A stretch of DNA of 64,000 bases, taken from assembly GCF_964204865.1 (NCBI RefSeq), contig NC_135262.1:15438001-15502000 (forward strand), read 5' to 3'. Origin of the DNA: Styela clava (Eukaryota > Chordata > Ascidiacea > Stolidobranchia > Styelidae). The translations under genes and the position numbers were made by a program. The notes under the pieces are model-generated. The model saw only the letters and a program-made list of their open reading frames with translations. It searched no databases and was not told the DNA's origin. Of the stretch, positions 58,117-64,000 are shown piece after piece. Position 1 is the stretch's first letter. Each line of letters starts with the position of its first letter.

Positions 58117-59840
58117 GTAGCCTATCTTCCGCTTCCGTGCTCGTTGGCCAAGATGATGATGATCGGGTATATTCTATCGTGGTACTATATATAAGTAATG
58201 TTTCATTATTTGACGTCACCGCGCAAAACGTCAAAATGAAAAACATTTCTTATACGGCTACAGCCTACAGATATTTTTGAGATAAATAAAATTAATAGCC
58301 TTTAGCGACAGCAGCGATCCAATGAAAACTTCGAAGCAATTAGTTCAGTATCAATGAGAAAAGCGATATTTTTACAACCAGATGACGGAGGGGAAAAATA
58401 AGATGGATTTGAATCGCATCGGCACAGTAAGGCGTGACGACACTGTCTATGCTGAACACCTGAAATAAGCGAAATCAAAATTTTTAGACTCCGAATCCGC
58501 CCTGATCCGAAATCAAAATTTGAACTCAGAATCAGTCTCCAAACAAGGAAAACCATGACATCTGTTGACAAATCCATTTTTTCGACATGTTTAATGTTCA
58601 CTACAGCAGCAACACCAAAAACGTGCTGCGCTGATGTATTTTATGTTTATCACATCCACATCTGAACACTTCTAACATGTTTCCCAAACTCACATTTAAA
58701 CATAACTGAAACTAAAACTACATGGGGACTATGTCATGTAGTGTTGACCACAACCGCATCTAAACTTTGCAAAGTCTGCGGTATTGCGTACATCTGCTTA
58801 CATCCATCATTATGTCCAATAAAACATCGAAATTACATTGTGTGGTCAAGTGGCACCTATATATAATATATTATCAGGTTTTCTGCCAGCCACATCAAAA
58901 CACTGAGAAAACGAAGTAGCACCGCATTCAAACATTGCAGAAACTATGTGGCATTCATGCATTATAGTCAGGGATCACATGAGAGATTAGAAATTAGTTA
59001 TAGTCCTTATTTTAGGACTAAAGTTTCATTCGAATTTTTTTTATTTGGAGTGATTGATGCCACACAGTATGATTGAAAAATGCATTCATCCGATTCTTGA
59101 AAACTATGAAAAAAAGGCAACCAACCAAAAATTAAAATCATAAAAAACTATTTCGGCGGATAACGAGTTTTCTGTCGCGTGAGATATTCAATACACGGCC
59201 GATGCGAGCATCTAAAATGTCTTATAATTCAACCGTAAATATATAATTTAACGATGATGATTTTTGCGATTCTCAAATTTGAGTTGTTCTTTCAGCACTG
59301 AAGATTATTTTTAATTAAGATATCGCCATTACAAAAATCCCAAGGTCGGCTTTAAAATCTCAATAAGTGCAAATGCGCAATCCATGACCGATTCATGACA
59401 CAAACAGATATATATATATATGTATATGAGTTAATCGCTACAACCCAAACACTGGTAAAAATTACAAAACAACCAGTTCAGGATTGTCTAGTCAGGAATA
59501 CACGAATCGCCCAATCATCTTATCGGTTCATCTTATCCTAACGAGACACGATTGTCGTATGTTTTAATATTTATGTACGGATAATTGAAGTCCGTCCTAT
59601 GCACAGTACTTCTATCTGTTATTCTAAAATCTAAACAGTCATTTCAAAGAGATATCGAATATTATAGATTTAGTTGAGACTCCTGGCAACCGAGAATATT
59701 CCCACTTCTGATCCGATCATGTTCGTTGAAAACCCCGCCGGAGTCTTGTTTCTTGGGAGTTCTGAATTTCGGGGCCTAGTTCACTTAACGCCGTCGAGTC
59801 CTTCTAGTTGGCTTGGCATAACCATTTTCGGATATCTCAT
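58117..59840. other. Intergenic with an element-1 fragment
   Basis: 59152-59350 matches the interior of hAT-like element 1 (TAACGAGTTTTCTGTCGCGT, GCCGATGCGAGCAT, TTTTTGCGAT, AAGATATCGCC). An (AT)n run sits at 59408-59424. No exon was recognised. Confidence 0.5.
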
Positions 59841-60144
59841 TTCTAACCCCCACCTGACTACGTCATCCAAAAATTACGTCACTACAACGTCACAGTGACG
59901 AAATAAGGCCCGATAAAGTATGCGGATTGTCGTCTGAAACGCGCAGACGATCACCCGAAATCAAGCAAGCTGTTTCTGTGGTTTTCTCGTCGTAACGGTC
60001 CCCGTAGGAGAGAGATCGCTGGCGTTAGCGAGTTCGTTATCGTCGGCGGAGATGCCATTTCGGGCGGTCGCAGCTTTTCTTTGGCAAGCTCCATGACGGG
60101 TTGTGACGTAATTTTCGTATGACGTAGTCAGGTGGGGTTAGGAA
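59841..60144. mobile_element. 304-bp MITE with 45-bp inverted ends
   Basis: The left end is TTCTAACCCCCACCTGACTA followed by CGTCATCCAAAAATTACGTCAC. The right end is the reverse complement with few changes. Both arms carry TGACGTA and GTGACGT words. The interior is GC-richer than its flanks and has no open gene. The target duplication is not clear. Confidence 0.8.
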
Positions 60145-60875
60145 TACTATATGCAAAGATGTCTTCGCCACGCCGACTAGAAGTACCTACGCCTACGGCA
60201 TTTAGTGAACATGCGCCGAATTTTGTTTGCTCAACACTATACAGTACTGAACACTAGATTTGCTGGGACCATGCGTGACAGAGGCGGTCAAGCGTAGCGC
60301 AATGAAAAAATGCCTTTTTTATTTAAAATAAAACTAATTATGAGTAAAATAAAATAATAAAAGTAATAGTCTTGTAGCTAGAGGCTTCAATCGCCTTCAA
60401 TTGTTAAAATTTGACGTCGATTGGTTTGTTATGCGGAAAAAGTTGATTTGTTTCCCGACAACGAAAAAACAAACAACAACTATTTTGTGAAACGATCCAT
60501 TTGTAAACTTTATGTCTAATCAACAGCATAGCAAAATTAAGACGTATGAAAACAGTCTTCTTCTTGTGGTAGATTAAGCAGCCTACACTTCATCTTCACT
60601 TCATTTCATCCGCTGATTAGTTTCTATCACTCCATTTTTCATTGTTTAGAAACGCTGGCCGTATCCTCATACTTGATGATTTCAATGCATACCAAAGTCC
60701 CGTCCATGGTCCCCAGATCATTCCATTATCAAAACCGTACAGTGTATTAGCGGCTCTGAAGCGTAATTTATGAAGAGAACAATTAGATACGCAATAATAT
60801 TATTTTTGAAAGTTGCAATCACCTACTTTGATAGTTGCTATTTAAACCGACTTCTTGTATTGCTTTTTATAAGAA
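60145..60875. other. No recognised feature
   Basis: Short region between a MITE and the 3' end of the fibrinogen-domain gene; only AT-rich DNA is seen. Confidence 0.5.
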
Positions 60876-60879
60876 TAAT

Positions 60880-60885
60880 TTTATT
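60880..60885 (-). terminator. AATAAA signal for the fibrinogen-domain gene
   Basis: AATAAA on the minus strand, about 110 bases after the stop codon at 60993-60995. Confidence 0.5.
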
Positions 60886-60992
60886 ATTTATAGTAATCCT
60901 AACGATGTAAAAATATAGCAATACTGTGAACTCCCTATGTCGTCCTTTACTCACAGCTAAGGTTCATATAGTTGTATTTAGATCGAATATGC

Positions 60993-63083
60993 TTACTTAT
61001 AAAATCCATTTCGGTACACACGACCATTGAGATTGACTGCCGAGCATCTGTTGAACCACCAACCACCTCCATCCTGACTTGCACAATTGTCTAAAGTAAA
61101 TGAAAATAGCATAAGCTAAGTGGTTGTTACCAAGATCAAACTTGCCAAATATGCAACTAGCTTTATTTTACATACACTGATAGCGATCATTATCTCTGTC
61201 AAAAGTGCTAAATTTCATTCCATCATGTTTCGTAGACGATTCGTCATCTGGGTGACCAAAGTTATGACCCTTAAAAGCATCACCGATTCTCATATCTGGA
61301 TCTTCCGCTGCTTCGTAACCACTGATTCGTAATTGATAATCCATTTCCTCCGGTTCAACATGAAATGATGAGTAGGAGGCATATCTAAAGTTATTTTGTT
61401 TATTAACTTTCCTTACGAGTATACCAGATGCGCACCTGGCTGCTTACCCTTCGTTATCACTCCAGTCCATGACGTCAGCTCTCAAGTGGTAGTTTCTTAA
61501 TGACGTCATCACGTGCAGCGCTTCATTTCCAATCCAAAAATTACTTTTTCCATCACAGGATACGTCACCGAATCCATGTTTATACGACAACCAACTTCGG
61601 TTAAAATCAAAATCATCATTGATGTGACTGTGAATGTATGTCCAACCACCACCGTCAGTCTGCAAATACATATTATTATGATGTTGCTGAACTTTACTGG
61701 ATAAACAATTTTAATATATGTTTCGCCTTTTTCCTAATCTAGATGATTAGTAGCTCATTGTTTACATTAAAAACATTGACAATCAATTAAAGGGAACTCA
61801 ACCTCCTGATCACAATAGGCTGGAAAGGGTGTAAAGTTTCTACTTGGTTGGATGAAATATATTCCGCTTCTTCGTCCTCCTTTGTCGAATACGTCTGAAC
61901 AATCTGATAGAAGTAATTGACACTGTTGCAATAATAGAATAGCTGATAACATAATTTTATGACATTTTGTATGAATGTAGGCTACGCTAGACCAGAAACC
62001 AGACACATATTCTAAGTAAGTAGTTATTATCCATAGGGGGTGCAAAAGGTCTGGTACCTTCCCCGATGATATCACTCGGACATTTCATTACTTCTTCCTC
62101 CGAGCAGACACCGCGTAGTCGTTTTAATTTTTCCCTGATAATCTGTATTTTTCGCTGGTTTTCATCTTTTCTGCGAATCAGAGCGAATAACTTGTCTTGA
62201 TTTGCTTTCGCCTCGGTAATAAGCTGCTCTGCTTGTTCTTGAATTTCGAGAAAACGTCGACTTCCGTCTTCAAGTTGATCTTAAATGGAAATAAGTTCAA
62301 GTTATATTTTAAAGATCCCTATTCTGGTGGTGTCCCATTATTTGCTTTCCAAAATTTTACACTCATAAGATTTTTTTGATAATGTGTATAATTGTGTCAA
62401 TAAGTATAACAAGTTTATTTAACATGAAGTATATCTCACAATCTCGAACCAAATATTAGGAAAGCCGGATCACGATCACCGGTCACGATCTACCAATATA
62501 CTGTGATATTTGGCTCGCAAAATGATTTCACGTAACTTATTCGCGCATAACTGTATTTTATTTATCGTTTTTGGACACGAAATGGACCAACGGGTCGTTT
62601 ATTTTTTATTTTAATGTAAGTGTGAAACCTACCCAAATATCTCTCTTTGTCTTCCGTTTGCACGTATTGTTTGTCATCACTACGTTGGTGAGAAAGCGCG
62701 AGCAATCGCTTCACTCTTTCGGAAATTTCCTCAAGTTCTACATTAAGTTGTCCTTGAGATATTTCTAACCTGCCTGCAATTTCACAAGAATTTTCCACCG
62801 ATTTTCTTACCTACAGAAATATTTTTTTTCAAATGTGGTATCGGAAATTGAAAATGATGAATTTAAAATCACATAGTCACTATCACATGCAAGGTTCAAG
62901 ACATCAATATTTTCGATAGCATAAATCCCAGACTTGCTCTAGGTAGCCCAGCAATTAGTTTATCGTGATTTGGCGTAGCAGATTAATATTCTATATACAA
63001 ATTATATATTTTGCAGAAATTAACAAACTTACCGTTTCTCCAAAAACTAACAAAACGACGATCAAACATCTTTTTAAAGGCAT
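60993..63083 (-). CDS. Secreted coiled-coil / fibrinogen-domain protein (7 exons, 356 aa)
   Basis: Exons on the minus strand are 63083-63033, 62810-62633, 62279-62058, 61903-61803, 61659-61448, 61384-61176 and 61090-60993. All junctions keep frame, giving 357 codons with TAA. Residues 1-17 are a signal peptide ([17 protein letters not shown]). About 20-145 are heptad-rich and charged ([28 protein letters not shown]), a coiled coil for oligomerisation. About 151-356 form a fibrinogen C-terminal domain: [21 protein letters not shown] across an exon border, the calcium-site motif [19 protein letters not shown] and [11 protein letters not shown]. This is the ficolin/angiopoietin/FREP plan, typically extracellular pattern recognition or matrix proteins. 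There is no collagen stretch, so it is not a classic ficolin. A TATA box lies about 40 bases upstream. The exact orthologue is unknown. Confidence 0.93.
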
Positions 63084-63124
63084 ATTATTGATGATGATTT
63101 TACCATAATTCTTCTAAAAACTGA

Positions 63125-63132
63125 CTATATAT
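63125..63132 (-). promoter_or_regulatory. TATA box of the fibrinogen-domain gene
   Basis: ATATATAG on the minus strand, about 42 bases before the ATG. The predicted start site would leave a leader of only some 15 bases. Confidence 0.55.
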
Positions 63133-63133
63133 G

Positions 63134-64000
63134 ATACAACGTACGGTTTCCTCTCTAGTGTCTCGCTTTCCTTATAATATATTTACAAAAGTAAATAAAC
63201 TCAATGCCCCCATACGTGATCAACAACATTTGTAAGAAGAAGACTTAAAGGTAACGGCACGACTATAGCCTCATTGTATATGATTCACTTACTCCCAGTT
63301 ATGTGCGAGGGCGGGCTTGTTTGAAATCTGTTCTGCGGGGGGTTAAAAGCTTGCAAATATTTATTGCTCACAAAGGTCGTTATCTGAGGAATCTGAAGTA
63401 TCTTGTTTCGTATGTTTGCCTTCAAACAGTTTCCAGTTTTTCAATTATTCTATATTTATAAATTTGATATCGACATAAGACAGATATTGCTGTTTACATT
63501 ATACAATCAAAATTCAGCAATTCACCTAGTGTTTTGTGGTAATCTAACCAAGTAGTCACTTTGCAGGCTATATATGAGTGTGTGACCGTGTTCGATGTAG
63601 AAGCCGCAAGGGTTAGGGCGCAGTCAATGCTGACATCATTCAATACCAAGCAGCTTATTACATAGGCTCACCATATTTCCCAAGCATTTGATTTAGGCAT
63701 TTTGATGATTTAACGACAACACAGTTGGGTGATAATGATAAATTAACGTATGGTTCATACTTGCTTAAACTGGGACTGTCAAGGCTAAGCTAAACCGAGA
63801 CATATGGTAAGCCTACATATCCTAGACTTGACTTTTCGCCATGTCCTACAGCATTGCAACCTCTTGTACAGTTTGAATCAAATACATCCGCAAATAAACG
63901 TCTATTCATTAGACACACTGAAGATAATTTGCGTATGTCCTATCGACGAGGCATTATAAATCATGTTTACTGTCTTATTATTTTTGAGCAACATTGATTT
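63134..64000. other. Upstream region, nothing recognised
   Basis: DNA upstream of the fibrinogen-domain gene. No further exon, element end or RNA gene is supported before the window edge. Confidence 0.5.

Noticed and set aside
1-64000. CRISPR arrays, bacterial operons, replication origins
   Set aside because: The window is clearly eukaryotic, with spliced genes, SINEs and hAT elements; no regularly spaced short repeats were seen.

Overview
This is an AT-rich, repeat-rich piece of an animal nuclear genome. Genes are split by short GT-AG introns, and TATA boxes, AATAAA signals, a tRNA-derived SINE family and many hAT-type DNA transposons are visible. An invertebrate fits best. An ascidian or similar tunicate is my guess from intron size and composition, but no species-diagnostic sequence was found.

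Layout. (1) 1-9.9 kb and 28.1-42.3 kb are two copies of one segmental duplication, about 28 kb apart. Each holds a gene for a small four-pass membrane protein: intact in the left copy (2091-3679) and broken in the right copy (30727-32305). Each also holds a first exon for a type II or signal-anchored protein (7114, 36920) and a second membrane-protein exon that is open only in the right copy (35382-35596) and ruined in the left (5573-5787). Several transposons sit in one copy only, so the other copy shows the empty site. (2) Between the copies, at 24954-26009, lies a third, divergent member of the four-pass family with the same four exons and phase-1 introns. (3) 13.9-18.9 kb is a nest of hAT-like elements with two long inverted arms and fragments of a decayed element-borne gene. 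(4) 42.3-49 kb is mostly repeats, with one plausible minus-strand first exon (45381-45523). (5) 49170-53384 is a complete eight-exon glyoxylate/hydroxypyruvate reductase gene (327 codons) with SINEs in its introns. (6) 54730-58108 is a hAT transposon with a perfect 8-bp target duplication; its transposase carries one in-frame stop. (7) 60993-63083, minus strand, is a complete seven-exon gene for a secreted coiled-coil plus fibrinogen-domain protein (356 aa).

The genes do not form a pathway. GRHPR is a housekeeping enzyme, the fibrinogen-domain protein is probably an extracellular or immune lectin-like molecule, and the four-pass family is unassigned. The most novel content is this four-pass family, the reciprocal decay of the duplicated segments, and the transposon histories that the duplication makes readable. 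All exon models were made by eye from splice signals and reading frame.
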